Shown here: positions 6,029 to 13,154 of the stretch, piece by piece
Layout: each line of letters starts with the position of its first letter
Position numbering within the stretch: position 1 is the first letter of the stretch
Assembly: GCA_003105285.1 (NCBI GenBank)
Contig: PQAN01000123.1
Location: 1-18,225 of the forward strand
Direction of reading: 5' to 3'
Length of the DNA: 18,225 bases
From: Methylocystaceae bacterium
GTDB lineage: Bacteria > Pseudomonadota > Alphaproteobacteria > Rhizobiales > Beijerinckiaceae
The notes under the pieces: generated by a model
What the model saw: the letters and a program-made list of their open reading frames with translations, nothing else
Databases searched by the model: none
Told to the model about the DNA's origin: nothing
Program-made: the position numbers and the translations under genes

Positions 6029-7442
6029 ACGCCTGTTGTTTCTCACTGGCCATCTCGCCCATCCGCGCCTCGAGCGGATGCTGGCGAGCTTCGGCGACGA
6101 GGCGAGAAACTGGCGCATTCACGACATCGGCGTCAAAGTCGCGGCCTTGATGACGCAAGACATCATCCTGCGTCGCCTGCCCCGCCCCGTCGAGGCCGAT
6201 CGAGTCATCGTGCCGGGACGCTGCCGGGCGGATTTGCGAGACTTGTCGGAAGCCTTCGGCGTCGCCTTCGAGCGCGGGCCGGAAGAGATTATCGACCTTC
6301 CGGCCTATCTCGGAAAGGACGGCGCCAGGGCCGATCTGTCGCGCTATGACATGCGCATTTTCGCCGAGATCGTCGACGCCTCGAAGATGAGCGTCGCCGA
6401 TGTGCTGGCGCGCGCGCAATCGCTCGAGAACGCCGGCGCCGACGTCATCGATCTCGGCTGCCTGCCGGACACGCCCTTTCCGCATCTGGAAGAAACCATC
6501 CGCGCGTTGAAAGCGGCGGGCCTGAAGGTCAGCGTCGACTCGGCCTCGCGCGACGAACTCGAGCGCGGCGCGAAGGCCGGCGCCGATCACCTGCTCAGCC
6601 TCGACGAGCGCAGCCTCGCGATCCTTCCCGACTATTCGCCCGTCGTTCCCATTCTCGTCCCCAATCCACACGGCGATCTCGACTCTCTGCAGCGCGCCGC
6701 GCGCCTCGCCGAGCAACGCGGCATCGCCTATATCCTCGATCCCATTCTCGATCCGATCCATTTCGGCCTCGCCGCCTCCATCGAGCGCTATGTCGAAATC
6801 CGCCGGCGCGAGCCGGACGCCGAGATCATGATGGGCACGGGCAATCTGACGGAATTGACCGACGCCGATTCCGGCGGCGTCGCCGCTCTGCTGCTCGGCC
6901 TCTGCTCCGAACTCCACATCCGCCATCTGCTGACGGTGCAGGTGAGCCCGCATACGCGCCGCACGGTGGAGGAGCACGACGCGGCGCGGCGCCTGATGTA
7001 TGCGGCGCGCGCCGACCGCGCGCTGCCGAAAGGCTATTCCGACGCGCTGCTGCAAATCCACGACAAGCGCCCCTTCGCCGCGACGGCGGCCGAAATCGCC
7101 GAGCTGGCGCGCGACCTGCGCGACGGCAATTTCCGCATCGACGTCGCGGAGGACGGCATTCACATCTACGCACGCGGCTTTCATCGCGTGGCGCAGGACG
7201 CCATGTCGCTCTTTCCCGAGCTCGGCGTGGCGCAGGACGGCGCGCACGCCTTTTATCTCGGGACGGAACTGATGAAGGCGGAAATCGCTTTTCGTCTCGG
7301 CAAGCGCTATCGGCAGGACGAGCCCTTGGACTGGGGCTGCGCCGTCGATGCGAGCGAAGAGGACAAAACGCGCTTTGCCGAAGCCGGCCATACGCTGCGC
7401 AAGAAAGACAAGGACAGGCTCGCCGATGCCGATGATCCATGA
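6021..7442 (+). CDS. DUF6513 plus dihydropteroate-synthase-like protein of H4MPT biosynthesis
   Basis: A 473-residue protein in two parts. The N-terminal ~110 residues (LLFLTGHLAHPRLERML, then VIVPGRCRADL) match the domain found before pterin-binding domains in archaeal and methylotroph proteins. From about 115 a TIM-barrel pterin-binding domain follows, with DVIDLGCLPD (141-150) and VSVDS (170-174) echoing the DHPS DxxDLG and VSxDT strands. In folate synthesis DHPS joins pterin pyrophosphate to p-aminobenzoate; in H4MPT synthesis the arylamine is a ribofuranosylaniline, and this protein is a natural candidate for that condensation, but the activity is inferred. ATG 6021 overlaps the previous gene by 8 bp and is preferred over longer in-frame reading upstream. 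A C-terminal region of about 80 residues beyond the barrel has no assignment from me. Confidence 0.85.
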   Translation: MSERLLFLTGHLAHPRLERMLASFGDEARNWRIHDIGVKVAALMTQDIILRRLPRPVEADRVIVPGRCRADLRDLSEAFGVAFERGPEEIIDLPAYLGKDGARADLSRYDMRIFAEIVDASKMSVADVLARAQSLENAGADVIDLGCLPDTPFPHLEETIRALKAAGLKVSVDSASRDELERGAKAGADHLLSLDERSLAILPDYSPVVPILVPNPHGDLDSLQRAARLAEQRGIAYILDPILDPIHFGLAASIERYVEIRRREPDAEIMMGTGNLTELTDADSGGVAALLLGLCSELHIRHLLTVQVSPHTRRTVEEHDAARRLMYAARADRALPKGYSDALLQIHDKRPFAATAAEIAELARDLRDGNFRIDVAEDGIHIYARGFHRVAQDAMSLFPELGVAQDGAHAFYLGTELMKAEIAFRLGKRYRQDEPLDWGCAVDASEEDKTRFAEAGHTLRKKDKDRLADADDP

Positions 7443-7992
7443 ATGCGTCATGACGACGGTCGGCGCCAACGGCCTGACGCATCTCGCGCCGCTCGGGCTC
7501 ATCGAACAGGGCGAGTTCTGGGTCATCGCGCCGTTCCGGCCGTCGACGACGCTCGCCAATCTCGAGAGCCAGCCTTTCGCCACGGCGAGCTTCATCGACG
7601 ATGTGCGCATCATCGCCGGCTGCGTCTGCGGCCGCGGCGACTGGCCGCTCGAGCCCGCGCCCGGCTGGTCGCCGCCCCGCCTCGCCGCCGCTCTGTCGCA
7701 CGCCGAGCTGGAGGTCGTGCGCAACGAGGCCGATCCGCAGCGCCCGCGCTTCTTCTGCCATGTCAAGAAGATCGTCGCGCATCGGCCGTTTCTCGGCTTC
7801 AACCGAGCGCAGGCGGCGGTCGTCGAAGCCGCCATTCTGGTGACGCGCCTCGGCCTCCTGCCGCCCGAGAAAATCGCTGCGGAAATCGCCTATCTGAAGA
7901 TCGCCGTGGACAAGACCGCCGGGCCGGCCGAACGCGAGGCGTGGGACCTGCTGATGGCGAAAATAAACGATTATCGACCGTTGCAGCCCTGA
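7426..7992 (+). CDS. DUF447 domain-containing protein, C1-cofactor operon
   Basis: A 188-residue protein matching the DUF447 family (PF04289) of methanogens and H4MPT-using methylotrophs: IHECVMTTVGANGLTHLAPLGL, FRPSTTLANLESQPFATASFIDDVRIIAGC, then FFCHVKKIVAHRPFLGFNRAQAAVVEAAILVTRL. The N-terminal half resembles a flavin-reductase-like split barrel, so FMN or pterin binding is plausible; the biochemical role is not known to me. ATG 7426 is chosen because AAGGAC lies about 12 bp upstream; ATG 7432 would shorten it by two residues. It overlaps the DHPS-like gene by 17 bp and ends the tightly coupled run that began at 3464. The restricted phyletic pattern and this position argue for a part in H4MPT or methylofuran synthesis. 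Confidence 0.82.
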   Translation: MPMIHECVMTTVGANGLTHLAPLGLIEQGEFWVIAPFRPSTTLANLESQPFATASFIDDVRIIAGCVCGRGDWPLEPAPGWSPPRLAAALSHAELEVVRNEADPQRPRFFCHVKKIVAHRPFLGFNRAQAAVVEAAILVTRLGLLPPEKIAAEIAYLKIAVDKTAGPAEREAWDLLMAKINDYRPLQP

Positions 7993-8101
7993 GCCTGCCG
8001 GCCGATGACGGGGCGTTTGGCGCGCAGCTTGCATAAAAATTGTTCACAGGCGGTCCCTCCGAGAAAGGGCGATCGCCTCGAGGGAGCAATGCGAGGATAA
8101 G

Positions 8102-8338
8102 ATGCCGCTCTACGCCTATAATTGTCAGGACTGCAACGCCGAGTTCGAACTGCTGGTCCGCTCGTCGGACATTCCGGCCTGTCCCTCCTGCGGCAGCGAG
8201 AAATTGCAACAGCAGGTCGCCAAAATCTGCTCGGAGATCAAATATCCGGCCATCGCCAGATCCTGGCGCAAGGCCGCGGCCGCCTCGGGAGACCTCTCGA
8301 ATTTCAGCCAGCAAGAGCTGAAGACGAAGAAGGGCTGA
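8102..8338 (+). CDS. FmdB-family zinc ribbon protein
   Basis: A 78-residue protein starting MPLYAYNCQDC with a second CPSCGSEKLQQ pair, the two CxxC knuckles of the FmdB regulatory family (PF09723), followed by a basic, probably disordered tail. The founding member was reported to regulate formamidase expression in Methylophilus; for this copy no target is evident, and a role in RNA or nucleic-acid binding is only inferred. GAGG at 8093-8096 precedes ATG 8102. The 109 bp after the DUF447 gene contain an imperfect hairpin (8055-8084, CCCTCCGAG pairing with CTCGAGGG around the palindrome GGCGATCGCC), so this gene may have its own leader, or may simply be read through from the cofactor operon. 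Confidence 0.85.
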   Translation: MPLYAYNCQDCNAEFELLVRSSDIPACPSCGSEKLQQQVAKICSEIKYPAIARSWRKAAAASGDLSNFSQQELKTKKG

Positions 8339-8384
8339 AGAGGCGCGTCGGGCGAAAGCGCGTCTCTCTCCTGTCGTTTTCCGC

Positions 8385-8411
8385 CCTCGTGTCGTTCCCG
8401 GCGACACGAGG
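8385..8411. repeat. Hairpin downstream of fmdB-like gene
   Basis: CCTCGTGTCG (8385-8394) pairs perfectly with CGACACGAGG (8402-8411) around the 7-nt loop TTCCCGG. No T-tract follows on either strand, so a terminator call would be weak. It lies between convergent genes (8338 on plus, 8538 on minus). Confidence 0.65.
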
Positions 8412-8415
8412 CGGC

Positions 8416-8477
8416 GACCGGGAACTCAAAGGGCGAACCTATCGAAGACGGGAGCCGTGGCCCCTGGGTTCCCGGTC
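8416..8477. repeat. Second inverted repeat between convergent genes
   Basis: GACCGGGAAC (8416-8425) is the perfect reverse complement of GTTCCCGGTC (8468-8477), with 42 nt between the arms. Together with the hairpin at 8385-8411 it fills most of the 199-bp gap. It may be a dispersed palindromic repeat or a bidirectional transcription stop; nothing here separates the two. Confidence 0.6.
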
Positions 8478-8537
8478 GGGCCTTCGATCGTTTCGCCGGC
8501 GTATCGATCGACCGGGGAGACAGCAGGCCCGCCCGCA

Positions 8538-9008
8538 TCATTGGGAATAGACGTTCCCATCCGGGCCCTTCCAGCCCTTGCCCGCCTCATAGAAACGATA
8601 TTCCTCGTCGAACTCGATCTTGGAGCCGGGGGCGACATATTGCTTGCCCTTCGGATCGCTGCCGCGCGGCGCGGTGACGTAATGCTTGCTCGGTGAGCAG
8701 CCGTCGTTGAACTTGCCGGCGTCGTCCGGCTTGCATTCGAGATTCGCGCCTTCGGGGAATTCCACCGTCGCCTTGAAGAACAGCTCGTAGCCTTTCTCGC
8801 CGGTCGCGTGCATTTCCAGCCGCTCGGTCATCGTCTGCTGGAAGGAGAGCACCTTGGCAGGCTTGTCGAAGCGCTGCTTCAGCAGGTTTTCGAAGATCGT
8901 GCGCGCATGGGCCTCGGTCGGATCGCAGCCGAACAGGCAGAACGCCGCGGCGCGATCGACCGTGACCGGCGCGGCGACGAGCGCCAAGGCGAGAATTCTG
9001 GAGAGCAT
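8538..9008 (-). CDS. Secreted protein of unknown function
   Basis: A 156-residue protein that I do not recognise. It opens with a likely Sec signal peptide (MLSRILALALVAAPVTVDRAAA, hydrophobic core 5-13) followed by AFCLFGCDPTEAHARTIFENLL. Four cysteines (24, 28, 92, 104) could form two disulfides in the periplasm. The mature part is polar and mixed, with ERLEMHATGEKGYELFFKATVEFPEG suggesting beta structure and a C-terminal GKGWKGPDGNVYSQ. AAFC does not fit a lipobox well, so a lipoprotein is less likely. A purine-rich AAAGAGGAA upstream of ATG 9008 (minus strand) supports the start. It is transcribed divergently from the lytic transglycosylase gene across 178 bp. Confidence 0.75.
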   Translation of the reverse strand: MLSRILALALVAAPVTVDRAAAFCLFGCDPTEAHARTIFENLLKQRFDKPAKVLSFQQTMTERLEMHATGEKGYELFFKATVEFPEGANLECKPDDAGKFNDGCSPSKHYVTAPRGSDPKGKQYVAPGSKIEFDEEYRFYEAGKGWKGPDGNVYSQ

Positions 9009-9186
9009 GGGGGTTCCTCTTTTTTAAGTTTTGTGTCGCGCCGATTTGGGTCCGAGCGCTATTTCCGCCCGTCTTGACGCGGGCTCATGTCACAAATTAG
9101 CCGATCTCCATGTCAAAATGAACTGCGAGAAGGGCGGCGCGCGCCGCCCATTTGCGCTTTCGTTCCGAGCGGCTAGCATCTCTCGC

Positions 9187-10365
9187 ATGAAGACGAATCA
9201 GTTGAAACTCGCGGGCGTCGCCCTGCTGCTTCTCAGCGCCGCGCCGGCGCGGGCCGACTTCGCCTCCTGCCTTTCCGGCCTGCGCCATGCCGCGGCTGGC
9301 GCCGGCGTCGGCGCGCAGACGATCGAGAGCGCCACGAGCGGCCTCGGCCCCAATGACGCCGTCGGCTTCATGGACAAGCAGCCGGAGTTCACGACGCCGG
9401 TATGGGATTATGTCGCCGGTCTGGTCGACGAGGAGCGCGTGGAGGAAGGACGCGCGCTGCTGCAACGCTACGCCAATGTCCTGCAGGCGGCCGAACACCG
9501 CTACGGCGTGGATGCGGCGACGATCGTCGCCGTCTGGGGCGTCGAATCCGATTTCGGCAAGAGCTTCGGCAAGCGCAGCGTCGTGCAGTCGCTGGCGACG
9601 CTCGCCTGCCAGGCGCCGCGCCGCAACGACTATTTCAAAGGCGAGTTCATCGCCGCGCTGAAAATCTTGCAGAGCGGCGACATCGCGCCGGAAGAATTCG
9701 TCGGCTCCTGGGCCGGCGCCTTCGGCCACACGCAATTCATGCCGTCGACTTTTCTGACGACGGCCGTCGATCTCGACGGCGACGGGCGCCGCAACATCGC
9801 GAGCTCCGCCGCCGACGCGCTCGGCAGCACGGCGAATTATCTGAGAAAAAGCGGCTGGCGCCAGGGCCTGCGCTGGGGCTTCGAGGCGCGCCTGCCGGAC
9901 GGTTACTCCGGCCCTTCCGGGCGGACCAATCGCCAGCCTTTGTCGCATTGGGCGAGCCGCGGCATAACGCGCCTCGACGGCTCGGCGCTCGGCGACGGCT
10001 CGGTGGCTCTGCTGCTGCCGGCCGGACGCCATGGCCCGGCCTTTCTGGTGACGCGTAATTTCGATGCGATCTATTCCTACAACGCCGCGGAGTCCTACGC
10101 GCTGGCGATCGCCGTGCTGTCGGACCGGCTGAAGGGACGGCCGGGCATTCAGACGCCCTGGCCGACCGACGACCCGGGCCTGTCGCGCGCCGAGCGGCGC
10201 GAGATGCAGGCGCTGCTCGCCCGCCACGGCTATTCGGTCGGCGAGCCGGACGGCGTCATCGGGACGAAGACCAAGGAAGCGATCGCCGATTTCCAAGGCC
10301 GCGCCGGCCTCACGGCCAACGGCCGGGCGAGCAAGAAGACGCTGGACGCGCTGAGGGCCAGGTGA
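9187..10365 (+). CDS. Exported lytic murein transglycosylase (MltB family) with peptidoglycan-binding domain
   Basis: This enzyme cleaves the MurNAc-GlcNAc bond of peptidoglycan with 1,6-anhydro ring formation, in the periplasm. ATG 9187 gives a clean signal peptide (MKTNQLKLAGVALLLLSAAPARA, cut before DFASC); the longer open frame from 9031 lacks one at its start. The SLT_2 domain covers about residues 25-320, with the presumed catalytic E120 in WGVESDFGKSFG and the substrate-groove motif GAFGHTQFMPSTF. D-rich DLDGDGRRNI resembles the Ca-binding loop region of MltB. Residues about 335-392 (REMQALLARHGYSVGEPDGVIGTKT...) are a PF01471 peptidoglycan-binding domain. Length 392 is usual. No lipobox is seen, so it should be soluble rather than anchored. 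No operon partner is evident. Confidence 0.92.
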   Translation: MKTNQLKLAGVALLLLSAAPARADFASCLSGLRHAAAGAGVGAQTIESATSGLGPNDAVGFMDKQPEFTTPVWDYVAGLVDEERVEEGRALLQRYANVLQAAEHRYGVDAATIVAVWGVESDFGKSFGKRSVVQSLATLACQAPRRNDYFKGEFIAALKILQSGDIAPEEFVGSWAGAFGHTQFMPSTFLTTAVDLDGDGRRNIASSAADALGSTANYLRKSGWRQGLRWGFEARLPDGYSGPSGRTNRQPLSHWASRGITRLDGSALGDGSVALLLPAGRHGPAFLVTRNFDAIYSYNAAESYALAIAVLSDRLKGRPGIQTPWPTDDPGLSRAERREMQALLARHGYSVGEPDGVIGTKTKEAIADFQGRAGLTANGRASKKTLDALRAR

Positions 10366-10588
10366 GTCATGGCCAGATGCGGAGCCAAACGCGTTTCCGA
10401 GTGATCGAGGCCTGGCGCCTGTTCGGTCGAAGCACGGCCGGCGAATCGAGCAGGCCCGTGTCTATCCTTCGTCGAAAAGACTCGTTCGACGGCGGGGCGC
10501 CCGCGCCGAGGTCGTGACCGGCGGCCACATGGTCCGCCGCGAAATCGGGGCGGGAGCTTTTGTTTCGTCTCGAAGAGAGCGGGGTTGA

Positions 10589-11893
10589 ATGGACGCGCGG
10601 CCGCCGCTCGATATCGCAGACCCTGTTGCGGCCGACATCGACGCCGACGCAGTCGTCGCGAAGGTGATGCGACGCCTCGTTCCGTTTTTGGCCGCGTGCT
10701 TCGTCGTCGCCTATCTCGACCGGGTGAACATCGGCTTCGCGGCGCTCTCCATGAACGAGGCGCTGGGCTTTTCGCCGGTCGTGTTCGGATGGGGAGCCGG
10801 CATCTTCTTTGTCGGTTATTGCGCGCTGGAGGCTCCCAGCAATTACATCCTGGAGCGCGTCGGCGCCCGGCGATGGATCGCTCGCATCATGGTGAGCTGG
10901 GGAATCGTCTCCGCGCTGATGGCGATCGTCTGGAACGAGGCGAGCTTCCTCGCGCTCCGATTCCTGCTGGGCGCGGCCGAAGCCGGCTTCGCGCCGGGCG
11001 TCATTCTCTATCTCACCTATTGGGTCCCGGCCCGTTACCGAGCCCGCTGCCTCGGCGGCTTCCTCATGGCGTTACCGCTCGCGACCGTCATCGGCGCGCC
11101 TCTCTCCGGACTGTTGCTCGCGACGATGGACGGCGCCGCCGGATTGGCCGCCTGGCGCTGGCTCTTCATCATCGAGGCCGCTCCCGCGACGCTTCTCGGC
11201 GTCGCGGCCTATTTCTACCTCCCCGACAAGCCCGAGAACGCAGCCTGGCTCGCTCGCGGGGAGCGAGCAGCGCTGCAGAACCTCCTGGACGAAGAGAGCG
11301 TCGAAAGCGGCGCCGCCGGCTCTCACAGTCCATGGCGGACCCTGCGCGATCCGCAGGTGCTGACGCTGGGGCTCGTCTATTTCGGCATCGTCGCCTCTCT
11401 CTATGGATTGGGCTTCTGGCTGCCTCAGATCGTCGACGCGTTCGGATATGGCGCGCTCGGGACGGGCCTCGTAACGGCGATTCCCTATTTCTTCGGCGCT
11501 GTCGCAATGGCGCTGTGGAGCCGACACTCGGACGCTGCGGGCGAGCGGCTGCGACACGCCGCCCTCGCTGCGGCCCTTTCAGCCGGCGGCCTCGCATCGG
11601 CTGGCTGCGTCGAAACGCCGGCCGCCTCGATGATCGCGCTTTCCCTCGCATCGGCGGGCACGCTCGCCGCCATGCCGCCCTTCTGGACCTTGCCGACCGC
11701 CTTCCTTTCGGGAACGGACACCGCTGTCGGCATCGCGCTCGTCAATTCGATTGGCAATCTCGCCGGCTTTTTCGGCCCGTACCTCGTCGGCTGGATAAAG
11801 AATGCGACGGGGGAGTTCTCTTACGCCCTCGTCGCGCTCGCGGCCGCCCCGCTGGTTTCGGCGGTCGTCATGATCCGCCTCGGCAAGAAATGA
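10589..11893 (+). CDS. MFS transporter, anion:cation symporter (ACS) family
   Basis: A 434-residue membrane protein with about twelve hydrophobic segments and the ACS signature at the end of helix 1: YLDRVNIGFAALSMN (D44, R45, N47). Loop 2-3 reads NYILERVGARRWIARIM, an MFS motif A variant, and YLTYWVPARYRARCLGGF follows helix 5. The family imports organic anions such as tartrate, phthalate, hexuronates or nicotinate with a cation; the substrate cannot be read from the sequence. A cytoplasmic N-terminal extension of about 27 residues is acidic (DIADPVAADIDADAV). It stands alone: 223 bp separate it from the transglycosylase gene, and it faces prfB convergently with 28 bp between the stops. No catabolic genes adjoin to suggest a substrate, though the FAH-family gene 3 kb away could act on a ring-cleavage acid. 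Confidence 0.88.
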   Translation: MDARPPLDIADPVAADIDADAVVAKVMRRLVPFLAACFVVAYLDRVNIGFAALSMNEALGFSPVVFGWGAGIFFVGYCALEAPSNYILERVGARRWIARIMVSWGIVSALMAIVWNEASFLALRFLLGAAEAGFAPGVILYLTYWVPARYRARCLGGFLMALPLATVIGAPLSGLLLATMDGAAGLAAWRWLFIIEAAPATLLGVAAYFYLPDKPENAAWLARGERAALQNLLDEESVESGAAGSHSPWRTLRDPQVLTLGLVYFGIVASLYGLGFWLPQIVDAFGYGALGTGLVTAIPYFFGAVAMALWSRHSDAAGERLRHAALAAALSAGGLASAGCVETPAASMIALSLASAGTLAAMPPFWTLPTAFLSGTDTAVGIALVNSIGNLAGFFGPYLVGWIKNATGEFSYALVALAAAPLVSAVVMIRLGKK

Positions 11894-11921
11894 TCCGGCG
11901 AGGCGGGAGGCGAGTCACGCC

Positions 11922-13053
11922 CTACTCCACGTCCTCGACCTTCTCCGGTCCGCCGCCATGGATGCGTTGGGCGAGCGAGGCCTGCATGAACTCGTCGAGA
12001 TCGCCGTCGAGCACCTCGGACGGCGTGCCGGAGGTGAAGCCGGTGCGCAAATCCTTCACGAGCTGATAGGGCTGCAGCACATAGCTGCGGATCTGATGGC
12101 CCCAGCCGATCTCGGTCTTCGAAGCCGCCGCCGCGTTGGCCTCCGCCTCGCGCTTCTCCAATTCGAGCTCGTACAAGCGCGCGCGCAACATGTTCCAGGC
12201 GGTCGCCCGGTTCTTGTGCTGCGAACGCTCCGCCTGGCAGGCGACGACGATGCCGCTCGGAATATGGGTGATGCGGATCGCCGAATCGGTCGTGTTGACG
12301 TGCTGGCCGCCGGCGCCCGACGAGCGATAGGTGTCGATGCGGCAGTCGGATTCGTTGATCTCGATATCGATGCGGTCGTCGACGACGGGATAGATCCAGA
12401 CCGAGGCGAAGCTCGTGTGCCGCCGCGCGTTGGAGTCGAAGGGCGAGATGCGCACGAGCCGGTGCACGCCCGACTCGGTCTTCGCCCAGCCATAGGCGTT
12501 GTGGCCCTTGACGAGCAGCGTGCCGGATTTGATCCCGGCCTCGTCGCCGGCCGTCTCCTCGATGACCTCGACCTTGAAGTTGTGGCGCTCGGCCCAGCGC
12601 GCGTACATGCGCAACAGCATGCGCGCCCAATCGCAGCTCTCGGTGCCGCCGGCGCCCGCATGCACCTCGATGAAGGTGTCGTTGGCGTCGGCCTCGCCCG
12701 AGAACAGCGCCTCGATCTGGCGCTGCCGCGCATCCTTCAGCAGGCCCTCGAGCTGGGCTATTCCCTCTTTCTCGGTCGCTGCGTCATCCTCGGCCTCGCC
12801 GAGCTCGACGAGCGTGACCGCATCGTCGAGATCGCGCTCGAAACGCGACAGCGAGCCGAGCTGGTCCTCGAGCTGCGTGCGCTCGCGCATGATCTTCTGC
12901 GCGGCTTCGGCGTCGTTCCAGAGGGCGGGGTCTTCGACCCGGACGTTCAGTTCGGCGAGACGACGCGTTGCGGTCTCGACGTCAAAGATGCCTCCTCAGC
13001 AGCCCTATGGACTGCTCGATCTGCTCTTTCAGCGCTTGCGGCTCGGCGCGCAT
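11922..13053 (-). CDS. prfB: Peptide chain release factor 2, expressed by programmed +1 frameshift
   Basis: RF2 ends translation at UGA and UAA. The stop-codon-reading SPF tripeptide falls at residues 203-205 and the catalytic GGQ at 248-250 (SSGAGGQHVNTTDSA) when numbered across the frameshift, two residues lower than in E. coli. The continuous frame runs only from 12983 down to 11922; the first 23 codons (from ATG 13053, MRAEPQALKEQIEQSIGLLRRHL) lie in another frame and end at an in-frame TGA, codon 24. A +1 shift at that site joins them to DVETATRRLAELN, giving 376 residues, the normal length. An automatic call starting at 12890 would lose the N-terminal helix. Low RF2 favours the shift, so the gene autoregulates. 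It converges on the MFS gene and lies 101 bp after the decarboxylase gene. Confidence 0.95.
12981..12996 (-). promoter_or_regulatory. prfB programmed +1 frameshift site
   Basis: Read on the minus strand: AGG AGG CAT CTT TGA C. It holds every known element: an internal Shine-Dalgarno (AGGAGG, 12996-12991), one codon spacer, the slippery CTT (12987-12985), the UGA stop (12984-12982) and a following C, the weak-termination context. In E. coli the equivalent is AGG GGG TAT CTT TGA C, with the same spacing. Confidence 0.96.
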
Positions 13054-13154
13054 ATGGTTTTTCTCTTTTCGACGGGTTGAAAGGCGAAGGCCTTCGAAGA
13101 GGGGCGGAAATTAGAGCATGAAGCAGAAAAGATGAAGCCCCTCGTTTGCGTTCC

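Noticed and set aside
5919..7835. A 638-codon minus-strand open frame opposite the DHPS-like gene
   Set aside because: It is antisense to well-supported, overlapping plus-strand genes and has shadow-type composition with no motif.
9009..9186. A possible divergent promoter (TTGACG near 9074) between the secreted-protein and transglycosylase genes
   Set aside because: The spacing gives no convincing -10 element; it was left uncalled for lack of support.
11922..12890. prfB as a truncated or broken gene
   Set aside because: The missing N-terminus is present in another frame from 13053, and the junction is the standard programmed frameshift site, so the gene is intact.
13111..13133. TTAGAGCATGAAGCAGAAAAG resembling a half of the common rhizobial GAGCATG...GAAAAG dispersed repeat
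   Set aside because: Only one short arm is visible and the inverted partner is absent, so it cannot be supported as a repeat from this window.
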